Source: Mageeibacillus sp. UBA4314 | GTDB taxonomy: Bacteria > Bacillota > Clostridia > Saccharofermentanales > Saccharofermentanaceae | Reading direction: 5' to 3' | Length of the DNA stretch: 64,000 nt | Assembly: GCA_002394605.1 (NCBI GenBank) | Contig: DGUI01000048.1 | Span: 3,817 to 67,816 of the forward strand | Shown here: positions 33,473 to 42,729 of the stretch, in pieces | How the letters are laid out: each line of letters begins with the position of its first letter | How positions within the stretch are numbered: the stretch's first letter is position 1 | The notes under the pieces: generated by a model | Told to the model about the DNA's origin: nothing | The model's database searches: none | What the model saw: the letters and a program-made list of their open reading frames with translations, nothing else | Made by a program: the position numbers and the translations under genes

Positions 33473-34294
33473 ATGGAGAGCAGAGAATCAAGAGCAGCTA
33501 ACATAACGAGGGTCCTTTTTTCCATCGTCATTTTTTTCAATCTTGCCGGTCTGATCAACTGCATGCTGATCAGGCTCTATGTCATCAACCCTGAATACTG
33601 GAGAACGCTGCTTGTTGAAGACATGGCCATGGAACTCGTCAAGGACCATAACATGTACATGGACAGGTTTATCGAAGACAGGAGATTTATCGGAATGGAG
33701 TTCGATGAAGACCAGGACAGGGAATTTGTGAAGAAATGCTTTGAGGAGCAGTTCGAGGTTCTCGAGAATGGTGATACCACCATCGGGGAATGGTTCGACG
33801 AGATGTTCGAAGGAGTTGACCGGGATAGCTTAAGAAAAACCAAAGACGGGCTGGAGAACGATCTCGACAGGTATTATGACGAACTGGAGGAGAACCAGTA
33901 CTTTGTGATCATGGATCAGGCGAAGTCGGTGACGCTCGTAATGAGCATTGCGGCTGTCTTTAATTCCGCGGTAATGATCGCGGTAACGACGGTGCTGCAC
34001 CGCAACAAGTGGCGTGTATTAAGAGCCGTAGGCATATCGGCCTCAGCTGCGGGATCGGTGTCACTTATATTGTGGGCCGTCTTAAGAAGGATATTATCAT
34101 CAGCGATACTGGACAGTGTTGATTCAGAGATAGAGCAGACCATATATGATTCGCTTATGCACTCTCTGATGATGCTGGTAATGATCTGCATGGTCATAAC
34201 CATAGCAGGAGCGGCATCAGCGATAACCGGCGGCGTTAATGCTTCCGCCAAAGCCAGGGATATGGAGGATGGATACGATGGCGGGTATGAATAA
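33473..34294 (+). CDS. Membrane protein, first of a paralogous pair
   Basis: Unrecognised family, 273 residues. One N-terminal helix (about 12-34) is followed by an acidic extracytoplasmic domain of about 120 residues and three C-terminal helices (about 157-180, 190-212 and 234-258). It shares topology and a local signature (RAAN..R..F.I..FF..A..INC near the first helix, then a W...L..ED pattern) with the next gene, so they arose by duplication. The 3' end overlaps the following gene by 17 bases. The set is downstream of a GH9 cellulase and a transglutaminase-like lipoprotein; role unknown. Confidence 0.75.
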   Translation: MESRESRAANITRVLFSIVIFFNLAGLINCMLIRLYVINPEYWRTLLVEDMAMELVKDHNMYMDRFIEDRRFIGMEFDEDQDREFVKKCFEEQFEVLENGDTTIGEWFDEMFEGVDRDSLRKTKDGLENDLDRYYDELEENQYFVIMDQAKSVTLVMSIAAVFNSAVMIAVTTVLHRNKWRVLRAVGISASAAGSVSLILWAVLRRILSSAILDSVDSEIEQTIYDSLMHSLMMLVMICMVITIAGAASAITGGVNASAKARDMEDGYDGGYE

Positions 34295-35153
34295 CATTCC
34301 CGAAAGAGGCGCTGCAAATGCCCTGAGGATCTTCTTCGGGATCCTTATGTTCTTCACGGTCGCAGTCTTTCTTAACTGCATCGTAATACATAGCACGCTC
34401 CTCAATAACACTTTCTGGAAAGAGACTTTGCTCGGGGAGGATCTCAGGCAGACCGTAAAGGAGGAGATCAGCGATAAGATCACCGGAGTTGCAGGTGACA
34501 GCGAAGCAGTCAGGAAAGGCATCGAGGCTGCAGATGATATCGTCGATTATGCTCTTGATGAATTTGCCGGGATCATAGTAGACGGCAACACTAAGATCGA
34601 TCCGGAAGGACTGGATAAGTTTATCGACAAATACGGGGATGACATTTCCAAAGTCACCGGTGTCTCCAAAAAAGACATGAAGGATGCGAAGGATGATGCA
34701 TATGACCAGATCAATGACGTTCTTGGTGAGGTGAGCAAGAGTACGGGTGACGGCAAGCGACTTGTTCCGGAACTGATCGACGTCGAAGGATATAAGAAGG
34801 CGAACAACACTGCGATGATACTCTCTGCTGTTGCAACCTTGCTGATGATGACCGTACTCCTCATCATCCACCGCAACAGGTTCAGACCTGTCAGGACATT
34901 TGGGATCGTGACTGCATCTGCAGCAGTTGCCTGCGTGATACTGTGGCTCATAATATCTGCAAAGTTCAGGTCAGGTGACGTGTTCGGCAAGAATGCTTTT
35001 GCCGATATGTTCGTCAATGCAGCTCTTAAGTCTGTAAGCAAGATCTACATAGTCTTTGCAGCAGCTTTTGCAGCCGGCGTATTGTTGATCATAGCAGGTG
35101 CTGCGGGAGTATCTTTGGTGAAGAGAAGGAGACAGAAGATAAATCACATCTGA
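34278..35153 (+). CDS. Membrane protein, second of a paralogous pair
   Basis: Same layout as its neighbour: an N-terminal helix with RAANALRIFFGILMFF (about residues 9-35), a charged external domain (about 40-180, rich in Asp/Lys and probably helical), and three C-terminal helices. Start chosen at the ATG nine bases after GGAGG (291 residues); an in-frame ATG at 34239 lies deep in the previous gene. The C-terminus has a KRRRQK tail that should be cytoplasmic. The stop overlaps the convergent ABC ATPase gene by ten bases. No family assigned. Confidence 0.75.
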   Translation: MAGMNNIPERGAANALRIFFGILMFFTVAVFLNCIVIHSTLLNNTFWKETLLGEDLRQTVKEEISDKITGVAGDSEAVRKGIEAADDIVDYALDEFAGIIVDGNTKIDPEGLDKFIDKYGDDISKVTGVSKKDMKDAKDDAYDQINDVLGEVSKSTGDGKRLVPELIDVEGYKKANNTAMILSAVATLLMMTVLLIIHRNRFRPVRTFGIVTASAAVACVILWLIISAKFRSGDVFGKNAFADMFVNAALKSVSKIYIVFAAAFAAGVLLIIAGAAGVSLVKRRRQKINHI

Positions 35154-36685
35154 CGTCCGTGGAGTTTATTCTCAGCCGTCAGGAGTCTTATTCCCGATTC
35201 TGACTTCGGGTCATCTAATATCTCTTTGGTCATGCCTACCTCATCTATCTTGCCTCTGCCCATAATTATTACACGCTTGCACAATGCTCTTACAATGTGC
35301 AGATTATGTGATATCAGTAGTATCGCCATACCGCGCTCGCGGTTGATCTTGGCAAGGAGCTTCAGGATCTCTGCTGCCGTCGTGGCATCGAGCGATGAGA
35401 AAGGTTCATCAGCGATGATCAGTTGAGGTTCTGCGATCAGGCACATGCCGATGGCTACCCTCTGGCGCTGGCCGCCTGACAGTTCGCTGGGATATCTGCT
35501 GAGAAATTCCTGATCAAGTCCGACTTCCTCAAGGATCCTGTTGATCTCGCCGCTATCCGGCTTGCGTCCGGTCGAACGCACGGCTTCCTTCATATGCCAC
35601 AACACAGTGTGAGAAGGGTTAAGGCATGACACCGGATCCTGGAATACCGTACCAGGCCGGCCGCCCTTGATATTGATCTCACCGCGGCTCGGGAGGAGCT
35701 TGCAGATCGCTTTCGAGAGGGTTGTCTTGCCGCATCCGGAACTGCCGATGAGGCCGAGGATCTCTTTGGGATACATCTCCATGTCAAGAGAAGGGATGAT
35801 GATCTTCTTACCATAGCCTACACAAAGATCCCTGACGGTCATTACAGGTGACTTGGAATAGTCGCAGTCAGCCGTAGTCAGGTCAAGTGCTCTGGCATCG
35901 AGCTTTGCACTCTCGAGAAGCTTTGCGGTAAAGGCATTCTTAGGAGTGTGGAGTATGTCATATGTGTTGTCGCTGTCGATGATCTCACCGTCCTTCATGA
36001 CCATTACCCTGTCGCAGAAGTTTTCTACCGCAGACAGATCGTGTGAGATAAAGAGGATGGTGATCTTGAGTTCAAAGCACAGGGATCTCAGGAGATCCAG
36101 GACCTCTACCGTAGTGACTGTATCAAGTGCGGACGTAACCTCATCGCACAGCAGGAGCTTCGGAGACAGGAGCGCTGCACCCGCGATCAGTATCCTCTGG
36201 CGCTGACCGCCTGACAACTGGTGCGGGAACCTCTCACATATCTCTTCCGGGTTATCAAAATCCACTTTCCTGAGCATATCAAGTATCTTGCTACGCCTCT
36301 CGGCCTTGTCGGTTATGCCGTGAGCGGTCAGGATCTCATCAAGGTTCCTGCCGATGCGCATCAGCGGATCGAGCGCAGTCTTCGGTTCCTGGAAAACGAT
36401 GCCGATATCCCTTCCGAGAAGCTTTCGCCTGTCCCTGCTCTTCATCTTCAGGAGGTCATTCCCTTCGAAAATGATCTCTCCGCCCGTGATCTCCGCTTCC
36501 TTTGGCAGCAGATCGGATATCGCCAGCGACGTGATCGATTTGCCCGAACCGGAGTTGCCGATCAGACCGAGGATCTCTCCGCGGCGCACGGTGAAACTGA
36601 GATCTTTGAGGATCTCTTTATAAGAATTGCGGTTCGGAAATCCCAGACAAAGGTTCCTGACCTCGAGCAGCGGAGAATGGTTCAT
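35144..36685 (-). CDS. Oligopeptide-type ABC importer, fused double ATPase
   Basis: Two complete ATPase domains of the DppD/DppF type in one 513-residue chain, so it supplies both motors for the importer. First half: Walker A GNSGSGKS, LSGGQRQR, CDEVTSALD. Second half: GSSGCGKT, LSGGQRQR, ADEPFSSLD. Both switch His residues are present (LFISHDLS and LLISHNLH). Start set at the ATG nine bases after GGAGG, which overlaps the permease stop as ATGA; a longer in-frame start at 36790 would lie inside the permease gene. Last gene of the operon 40013-35144 on the minus strand. Peptides or nickel are the usual substrates. Confidence 0.92.
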   Translation of the reverse strand: MNHSPLLEVRNLCLGFPNRNSYKEILKDLSFTVRRGEILGLIGNSGSGKSITSLAISDLLPKEAEITGGEIIFEGNDLLKMKSRDRRKLLGRDIGIVFQEPKTALDPLMRIGRNLDEILTAHGITDKAERRSKILDMLRKVDFDNPEEICERFPHQLSGGQRQRILIAGAALLSPKLLLCDEVTSALDTVTTVEVLDLLRSLCFELKITILFISHDLSAVENFCDRVMVMKDGEIIDSDNTYDILHTPKNAFTAKLLESAKLDARALDLTTADCDYSKSPVMTVRDLCVGYGKKIIIPSLDMEMYPKEILGLIGSSGCGKTTLSKAICKLLPSRGEINIKGGRPGTVFQDPVSCLNPSHTVLWHMKEAVRSTGRKPDSGEINRILEEVGLDQEFLSRYPSELSGGQRQRVAIGMCLIAEPQLIIADEPFSSLDATTAAEILKLLAKINRERGMAILLISHNLHIVRALCKRVIIMGRGKIDEVGMTKEILDDPKSESGIRLLTAENKLHGRQM

Positions 36686-37515
36686 GTCCTGACACCTCCT
36701 CTGCTGTTCCTTACCCTTATGGCTTCTGACAGGAAATACAATCCGAGTATGTATAAGACGAGCATGAGGGCAGGGAAGATGATGAGCCACGGCGCTCTTG
36801 TCATGTATGCCTGGCTGTCTGCGAGCATCTTGCCGAAAGATGCTTCAGGCGGCTGAACGCCAAGACCGAGATAGCTCATCGAGGATTCAAACAGTGTCAT
36901 GTTCGCCAGACCGACTACGATCGCCGGCAGTATGAGCGGGATCAGATTGGGGAAGATGTGCGATGTCATTATGCGAACGCCCGAGATGCCCATTACACGT
37001 GCATGAAGTATGTAGTCGCGCTCTTTAAGCTCCAGTGTTCCGGTCCTGTATACACGTGCATATGTAGGTGCGAACACAAGTCCCAATGCCCAGACGACAT
37101 TGAACATTGAAGGTCCTGCGACAGCGACTGCGACCAGCGCAAGGAGGATCCCCGGAAAGCACATGATGGAATTCATCACGAGCATTATCGACCTGTCGGC
37201 AAACCCGCCGTACCAACCTGAAGGAAGGCCTGTTACGGTGCCGAGGACAAGAGCTATCAGGACGCCTGCAAAAGATATGAATATCGTGTACTTGGAAGCA
37301 GACAGGACTCTCGAGAACACGTCCCTTCCGAAGTTATCCGTACCCATGAGGTGCGACAGCGAAGGCTCCAGGAATTTGGATGATGCATCAGTGGCGTTAG
37401 GATCGTAAGGAGTCCAGAACAGGCTCACGATAAAAGCAGATACGACGATGCCGAGCATGACGAGCCCGACTGTCAGGAATAACTTCTCGCTGTCAAAATA
37501 CTGCCGTCTTCTCAT
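36682..37515 (-). CDS. ABC importer permease, DppC/OppC type
   Basis: 277 residues with the N-terminal helix typical of DppC (about 14-36), the MGTDNFGRDVFSR motif that follows it, and five further helices. The cytoplasmic coupling loop is the DppC-type EAA region (ARVMGISGVRIMTSHIFPN). The ATG overlaps the upstream DppB-like stop (ATGA) and its own stop overlaps the ATPase start, so all are translationally linked. Confidence 0.92.
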   Translation of the reverse strand: MRRRQYFDSEKLFLTVGLVMLGIVVSAFIVSLFWTPYDPNATDASSKFLEPSLSHLMGTDNFGRDVFSRVLSASKYTIFISFAGVLIALVLGTVTGLPSGWYGGFADRSIMLVMNSIMCFPGILLALVAVAVAGPSMFNVVWALGLVFAPTYARVYRTGTLELKERDYILHARVMGISGVRIMTSHIFPNLIPLILPAIVVGLANMTLFESSMSYLGLGVQPPEASFGKMLADSQAYMTRAPWLIIFPALMLVLYILGLYFLSEAIRVRNSRGGVRT

Positions 37516-38474
37516 TTTATCCTGATCCTCGGGTCGGCTAATGCCGTAAGTATGTCTGCCAGGAAGTACAGGAAGACAGTTATAAATGCCAGATAGAGTA
37601 TCATGCCGGACAGGAGCGGGAAGTCTCTTCTCGAGATCCCGGTGAGGAGAAGCCTTCCCAGGCCGGGCAGGTTAAAGACCTGCTCAACGATAAGGCTTCC
37701 GCCGAGGATGTCTGACAATACGAGCGATATGACCGTGATCGCAGAGACATTCGAATTCGGAAGGACATGCCTCATCTCGATCACCGCGTCTGACAGACCG
37801 TGGGACCTGGCAGTCCTGACATGGTCAGATGCGTTCTGTTCGATCATGGAAGACCTGAGGAACTTGAATGTCATGGCGATCTTGGGAAGCGCGATGCAGA
37901 ACGAGGGCAGGAGCAGGCAGTACACAAAACTGAAGAAACCCTCTGAAGGTTTGACATATCTGCCTACCGTGACGATCCCGAACAGTGCGCTCGTGACGAA
38001 GATGATGATGAGCGACAGCACGAAAGGCGGTATCGCAAACAGCATGTGCCCCAGCACGGAGCAGATCTGATCTCCGAGCCTGCCCGGTCTGCGCGCTGAT
38101 ATGAGCGCTGCCGGGTAAGATACAAGTATGACCATGATAAGTGCGATGATGCTCATGCCGAGCGTAACGGGGAGCCTCTGTACGATAAGCTGCGATACGC
38201 TCACGCCGAAAGAGGCTGATCTGCCGAGGTCACCCGTGCATGCCGATGTCAGCCAGTTGAAGTACTGTTCGTAGAGGGGCTTATCAAGTCCCATCTCAGC
38301 CCTGAGGCTTTCCACCTGTTCGGGTGTCGCATTTGGTCCGAGCATAACAGACGCCGCATCTCCGGGGATGATGGAGAATGCGGCGAAAGTCATAACTGAT
38401 ACAAGAAACAAAGTTATAAGGAGCTCCAGGAGCTTAACGAGAAAATATCTTAATGTATTGCTCTTCCCCTGCAA
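37512..38474 (-). CDS. ABC importer permease, DppB/OppB type
   Basis: 320 residues with six helices. The N-terminal helix carries FAAFSIIPGDAAS followed by MGLDKPLYEQYFNW, both typical of the DppB family, and the coupling loop DHVRTARSHGLSDAVIEMRHVLPN is intact. It forms the importer channel with the DppC-like protein. The gene starts 33 bases after the stop of the binding protein. Confidence 0.92.
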   Translation of the reverse strand: MQGKSNTLRYFLVKLLELLITLFLVSVMTFAAFSIIPGDAASVMLGPNATPEQVESLRAEMGLDKPLYEQYFNWLTSACTGDLGRSASFGVSVSQLIVQRLPVTLGMSIIALIMVILVSYPAALISARRPGRLGDQICSVLGHMLFAIPPFVLSLIIIFVTSALFGIVTVGRYVKPSEGFFSFVYCLLLPSFCIALPKIAMTFKFLRSSMIEQNASDHVRTARSHGLSDAVIEMRHVLPNSNVSAITVISLVLSDILGGSLIVEQVFNLPGLGRLLLTGISRRDFPLLSGMILYLAFITVFLYFLADILTALADPRIRIK

Positions 38475-38507
38475 GGCTTCACAGATCTCCTTCTGTCAGA
38501 TTGCAGT

Positions 38508-40013
38508 TCAGTTGAATCTTACCTTGGAAAGATCCTGAACGTACATGGGATATAAGTTATATCCCGTGATCTTTGTCGATACGGCTACGGTATTCTCAGG
38601 ATCCTGGATGTAGCATGAAGCGTGATCGTTCAGGAGAACCTTAAGAACATCGTGATAGAGCTTGATCTTATTCTCCTCGTTGGTCTCGAGGGGGATGGCA
38701 GCCATGAGCTTATCGACTTCAGGATTATTGTAGTTGATAAAGTTGCCTGAATCAAATGAACGGTATCTCTTGAGTACGTCAAAAGGAGCATAGTTGCTCG
38801 TAAGCGCGATAACCGTTGATTCAAAATTGCGCTTCTGGTATGTATCATCCAGCCATGTTGCCCAGTCGACCTGGTTGATCTTGCAGTTGATCCCTACGGC
38901 AGAAAGCTCTGACTGGAGTTCGACTGCAGTGTTGACATGAACGAGGTAGTTGGAAGGAACGGTGATCGTCAGGTCAAAACCATCTGCATAACCAGCTTCC
39001 TTGAGAAGTTCCTTTGCCTTGTTCACATCCTGGGTATATGTTCCGTCAAGGGATGTGTCATAGTACTTACCCATTGCAGGGCTCATGGCAGTCGTAAGGG
39101 GTGCACCTGCTCCGTCCATCGTTACGGAGATGATGTTTTCCCTGTTGATCGCGATATTGATCGCCTCTCTGACGCGTGCATCATCAAGAGGCTTTACCTT
39201 GTTGTTCAGAGCGAAGATCTGGACCATGTTGGAACCCTTTGTAAGGACGGTGAACTGTGCAGGATCGAGCTGCTGCGCCCTGTCCGTCGTGAGGTAGGGG
39301 TAGATGTCTATTGTGCCGTTTTGAAGCTCGATGAGACCTGCATCCATGTCAGCAGTGATCTTGAAGACTGCCTTATCGATGTAAGGGAGTCCGCTGTCCC
39401 AGTAGCTCTCGTTCTTGCTGATGGTAACATCCTGACCGATCGTATAGCTGTCGAACTTGAACGGGCCTGTTCCGACAGGTGTTGCATTGATGTCAGAGAC
39501 CTCATCGGGAATGATCGCCGTCGTGAAATAAGACAGGAGCTCACTGTCAGGTTCTGCAAGAGATACCTTCACCTTGCCGCCGTCAGCTTCAACTGCGGAA
39601 ATGCCGCTCAGTTCTGATACGAGCGGAGCATCCTGGCCGTCAAGAAGACCTGCTGCACGCTTCAGTGAATAGACGACGTCATCAGCCGTCATATCGTTGC
39701 CGTTATGGAACTTCACGCCCTCTCTGAGTGTGAATGTATATGTCTTTGAATCATCTGAGATCTCCACGCCCGTTGCCAGACAGGGATTGAGATTGCCGTC
39801 TGAATCAAACTTGTAGAGCCCCTCGAAAATATTGAAAAGGATCTCCTTGTCACCTGCTGCAACAACTGTATGGGGATCGAACACAGTAGGTTCCTGTGTA
39901 ATGCCCACGGTGACAGTTCCTCCTGTCGTGCCTGTCTTCGCACATCCGGAAAGACCAGCCATGCTGATGGCGCACACTGACGCCAGAATCAATGAGATTA
40001 TCTTGTTCTTCAT
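38508..40013 (-). CDS. Family 5 substrate-binding lipoprotein
   Basis: The solute receptor of the importer, attached to the outer face of the membrane. The true start is the ATG with GGAGGAG seven bases upstream; it gives MKNKII..., a hydrophobic core and lipobox LSGC (Cys24). A longer frame to 40142 is open but lacks a ribosome site. The SBP_bac_5 signature (GVKFHNGNDMTADDVVYSLKRA) and the C-terminal lobe are complete, 501 residues. Peptides are the likeliest ligand; the ligand cannot be read from sequence. Confidence 0.93.
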   Translation of the reverse strand: MKNKIISLILASVCAISMAGLSGCAKTGTTGGTVTVGITQEPTVFDPHTVVAAGDKEILFNIFEGLYKFDSDGNLNPCLATGVEISDDSKTYTFTLREGVKFHNGNDMTADDVVYSLKRAAGLLDGQDAPLVSELSGISAVEADGGKVKVSLAEPDSELLSYFTTAIIPDEVSDINATPVGTGPFKFDSYTIGQDVTISKNESYWDSGLPYIDKAVFKITADMDAGLIELQNGTIDIYPYLTTDRAQQLDPAQFTVLTKGSNMVQIFALNNKVKPLDDARVREAINIAINRENIISVTMDGAGAPLTTAMSPAMGKYYDTSLDGTYTQDVNKAKELLKEAGYADGFDLTITVPSNYLVHVNTAVELQSELSAVGINCKINQVDWATWLDDTYQKRNFESTVIALTSNYAPFDVLKRYRSFDSGNFINYNNPEVDKLMAAIPLETNEENKIKLYHDVLKVLLNDHASCYIQDPENTVAVSTKITGYNLYPMYVQDLSKVRFN

Positions 40014-40182
40014 AATACTCCTCCATCTAAACACCCTTTGGAAAATGGGTATTAGAGCATAATATATACTATAAGAAGTGCACAATAAAGCCAAAAAACT
40101 ACGAACACGGACAAATTGTCTGTTTTCATAAAATTTACTCATTATTTGTCAAACTTTTTAAGCAAATTGGCATTATTCGTTG

Positions 40183-40188
40183 TATAAT
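40183..40188 (+). promoter_or_regulatory. -10 box of the zinc-ribbon coiled-coil gene
   Basis: GTTGTATAAT is 49 bases before the ATG. No -35 match at normal distance. The divergent binding-protein gene has only AT-rich TATAGT/TATATT-like sequences on the other strand; I do not assign its promoter. Confidence 0.5.
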
Positions 40189-40236
40189 AATAAAGCTATT
40201 AGGCAAGAGCTAATCAAGATTTCAGGAGTAGTTAAG

Positions 40237-41904
40237 ATGAAGAAGTGTCCGGTTTGTGGAGTTATGATGGGTGACAACGTAGCACGTTGTTCAATGTGTA
40301 AGTACGACTTTCAGAAGGCTTCAGGCGGCGATGTGAACGCAGCTATCCAGGAGGCACAGAAGGTTCTCAGCCAGAAGGAGGAAGAGAACATAGCACGTGC
40401 CGAGGCTAAGAAGACAGAGGAAGAGAAGCGTCTTGCAGAGATCAAGGAGAAGCTTACAAGGGAAGCAGCAACACTACAGGATACTTTCGATTCGCAGAAG
40501 CTCAAGCTCGAATCTGAGTTTGCACAGATGCAGAAGGCAGCGATTGATGAGAAGCTGAAGATCGAGAAGGAACTCGAGGAACAGCGTAACATGCTGGTCG
40601 ACCTGCGTGACACCAACGACAGGCTCAAGAAGGAGAACGCGAACTTTGAGGCTGAGTCCAAGGCTAAGGCTCAGAGGGAATATGACGAGATGATCGACCT
40701 CGCTAAGAAGGAACAGCAGAGGATCATTACAGAGGCTCAGCAGCAGACTGAGGAACTGGCGATCCAGGTCGAGAAGGAATATGCGGAAGCAATGGCCAAG
40801 AGAGATGAGGTCCTTGCCGAAGCCAAGGAACTCCAGGATTTCTGCGATAATGCCGATAAGGTCAAGCAGGAGAAGGAAGCCGAGATCGCTCAGAAGGAAG
40901 CTGAGATCAAGAAGCTCGGTGAGGATTTCGAGAAGGAGAAGAAGAGGATCGCCGAAGAATCCGAGAAGATAAGCATGGAGCAGGCAAGCGAGGCCCTGAA
41001 GATCAAGGATGCCGCAGAAGCTGAGCGTGCTGCCATCGAGAAGGAGAAGGAACAGATAATCGCTGAGATCGAGAAGCGTCAGACTGATGCACAGGCAGAG
41101 CTTGACGGACTCGTTGTCCAGGCAAAGGAAGTTATCTCACAAGCTGAAGAAGCTACGGCAAGACGTGACGAGCTCGTTAAGGAACTTGAGGATGTTGTTG
41201 CCAGGAAGGAGTCTGCCGAGAAGGAGACGAAGGCTGCAGTAGCTCAGAAGGAAGAGTGTGAGAAGAAGATCAGGGATTACGAGATGCAAGGCGAGGAATG
41301 GGCTAAGCAGATCGAGGGCATCAAGGCAGATTACGAGAATGCACAAGCCGTTATCGCTGATTCCAAGAACGCTACTGTTCAGGCTGAGGCAGAAGCCCAG
41401 CAGATCATCCTCAATGCAGAGAAGCAGTCGGTATTCCTTAAGGAAGTTGCTTTGAGCGAGAGCGAGAAGGGTGCCATGCTCAAGGAGATCGAGGAGAAGA
41501 ACAAGACGATCGAAGAGAAGAAAAAAGAGGTTAAGGAGCTCAAAATGCAGAAGGAAGAACTTGAGAAGAAACTTGAGGCTTTGGATAAGTCAATTGCAGA
41601 TCTTGAGAAGAAGGTCAGAGAGGGTGCCGCTACTGCAGCAGTATCTGATGCAGGTCCCAAGGAGTATTGTGTTGAGGTCGTTCCTCACAACAGTGTGGGA
41701 GAAGTAGATTCTGACGGTATCAGCAAGGCTCTCTCAAAGAAGTCGGCCGACGGCTGGAAGCTCAATTCCATCATCAATGATGAGGGCGGCAAGCTCCAGG
41801 CTTCCCTCGGAACGAACGAAGCATCCGGATCATTGTCCATGGGCGCTTACACCAGCAAGGAAGACAGAGTCATCCTCATCTTCGAGAGAGCAAAGAAGAA
41901 ATAA
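40237..41904 (+). CDS. Zinc-ribbon and long coiled-coil protein with C-terminal DUF4177-like domain
   Basis: The N-terminus is a four-cysteine zinc ribbon (CPVCG...CSMCK, residues 3-21). Residues 35-470 are an almost uninterrupted heptad coiled coil rich in Glu/Lys/Ala. The last 80 residues (EYCVEVVPHNS...KSADGWKLNSI...VILIFERAKK) form a compact domain resembling DUF4177. There is no membrane helix or signal peptide. Start set by AGGAG eight bases before the ATG; an upstream in-frame start at 40180 overlaps the promoter. 555 residues. A cytoplasmic scaffold or filament-forming protein is a guess. Confidence 0.8.
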   Translation: MKKCPVCGVMMGDNVARCSMCKYDFQKASGGDVNAAIQEAQKVLSQKEEENIARAEAKKTEEEKRLAEIKEKLTREAATLQDTFDSQKLKLESEFAQMQKAAIDEKLKIEKELEEQRNMLVDLRDTNDRLKKENANFEAESKAKAQREYDEMIDLAKKEQQRIITEAQQQTEELAIQVEKEYAEAMAKRDEVLAEAKELQDFCDNADKVKQEKEAEIAQKEAEIKKLGEDFEKEKKRIAEESEKISMEQASEALKIKDAAEAERAAIEKEKEQIIAEIEKRQTDAQAELDGLVVQAKEVISQAEEATARRDELVKELEDVVARKESAEKETKAAVAQKEECEKKIRDYEMQGEEWAKQIEGIKADYENAQAVIADSKNATVQAEAEAQQIILNAEKQSVFLKEVALSESEKGAMLKEIEEKNKTIEEKKKEVKELKMQKEELEKKLEALDKSIADLEKKVREGAATAAVSDAGPKEYCVEVVPHNSVGEVDSDGISKALSKKSADGWKLNSIINDEGGKLQASLGTNEASGSLSMGAYTSKEDRVILIFERAKKK

Positions 41905-41924
41905 GTTTTAATTTGTATTCTGAG

Positions 41925-41953
41925 AAGACCGTCTCTGATGGGGCGGTCTTTTT
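41925..41953 (+). terminator. Rho-independent terminator
   Basis: AAGACCG and CGGTCTT form a stem with a 12-base loop and end in TTTTT. Lies 20 bases after the stop of the coiled-coil gene. Confidence 0.85.
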
Positions 41954-42091
41954 ATATTTTATGTTTTGCGGAAGCTGTTAAAGATCGCCTGAAAGCACGT
42001 GAAATGCAGCGTTACGGAGAGCAACACCTATGAGGTCATCATCATGACACTTGGAGGAGATCGTAAGATGATAACAAACAGCCGGGAAGGT

Positions 42092-42179
42092 TACTCATAG
42101 CAAAAACGGCATTTACTCCAATTTTTGATTGGAGTAAATCGCAATATTGATATGAGTGAATTAATATCGTCCCTGTCCC
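42092..42179. repeat. Intergenic palindromic element, copy A
   Basis: Begins TACTCATAGCAAAAACGGC and contains a perfect 12-bp stem (ATTTACTCCAAT 42111-42122 with ATTGGAGTAAAT 42128-42139) and an AT-rich right part (CGCAATATTGATATGAGTGA). It matches copy B at 51009-51097 over about 90 bases. It fills most of the gap between the coiled-coil and LytTR genes. Confidence 0.85.
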
Positions 42180-42220
42180 TCTTGTCCTTTCTTTTGTACC
42201 TCTTATCCCGATCCGATTGA

Positions 42221-42226
42221 TATAAT
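42221..42226 (+). promoter_or_regulatory. -10 box of the LytTR operon
   Basis: TATAAT 42 bases before the preferred GTG start. A TTGTAC at 42194 is 21 bases away, longer than ideal. Confidence 0.45.
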
Positions 42227-42267
42227 CTTATGTATGTGTGAATATGCTCCCGAAGGAGGCAGTCTTA

Positions 42268-42729
42268 GTGAAACTGTTTTTGCGTGAGGACAAGGATATT
42301 CGCGAGACCGAAGTCGAGATCAGGTTCAGGACCATGGATGATGAGACTAAGGCCCTGATAAGTGCCGTCAATTCATCTGCTGACATGCTTATCGGACTGA
42401 AGGACAACGGTGACAGCGAGAGGATCTTTGTGGCGAAGATACTTTATTTCGAGGCGGTGGACAGATATGTGTTCGCTTATTGCAGCACGGGTGTCTACAG
42501 GATCAGGAAGACACTTTACGAGCTGGAGGACGGACTTAAGGACAGGAGCTTTGTAAGGATATCCAGATCAGTTCTGGTCAATATCAATGCCGTCAGGACG
42601 ATCAAGCCGGAGGATTCCAGAAGGATAAGGCTCTGTCTGAAGAATGGTGAATATCTCATAGTCGCACGCAATTATGTCAGGGACTTCAAGACTGCCATAG
42701 GAATGAAGGAGGACAGGAATAATGGATAA
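42268..42729 (+). CDS. LytTR-domain DNA-binding regulator
   Basis: The DNA-binding LytTR domain occupies most of the chain (ILYFEAVDRYVFAYCSTGVYR, then RSFVRISRSVLVNINAVRTIKP), with a short N-terminal part but no receiver domain. Such stand-alone LytTR proteins next to DUF3021 membrane proteins form a known regulator/anti-regulator pair. I prefer the GTG at 42268 because GGAGG (42255-42259) has proper spacing to it; starting at the GTG 42238 would put that site inside the gene. That gives 153 residues. The stop overlaps the DUF3021 start by eight bases. Confidence 0.88.
   Translation: MKLFLREDKDIRETEVEIRFRTMDDETKALISAVNSSADMLIGLKDNGDSERIFVAKILYFEAVDRYVFAYCSTGVYRIRKTLYELEDGLKDRSFVRISRSVLVNINAVRTIKPEDSRRIRLCLKNGEYLIVARNYVRDFKTAIGMKEDRNNG

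Noticed and set aside
40016..40142. N-terminal extension of the substrate-binding lipoprotein
   Set aside because: It would hide the signal peptide and lipobox behind 43 residues; the ATG at 40013 has GGAGGAG.
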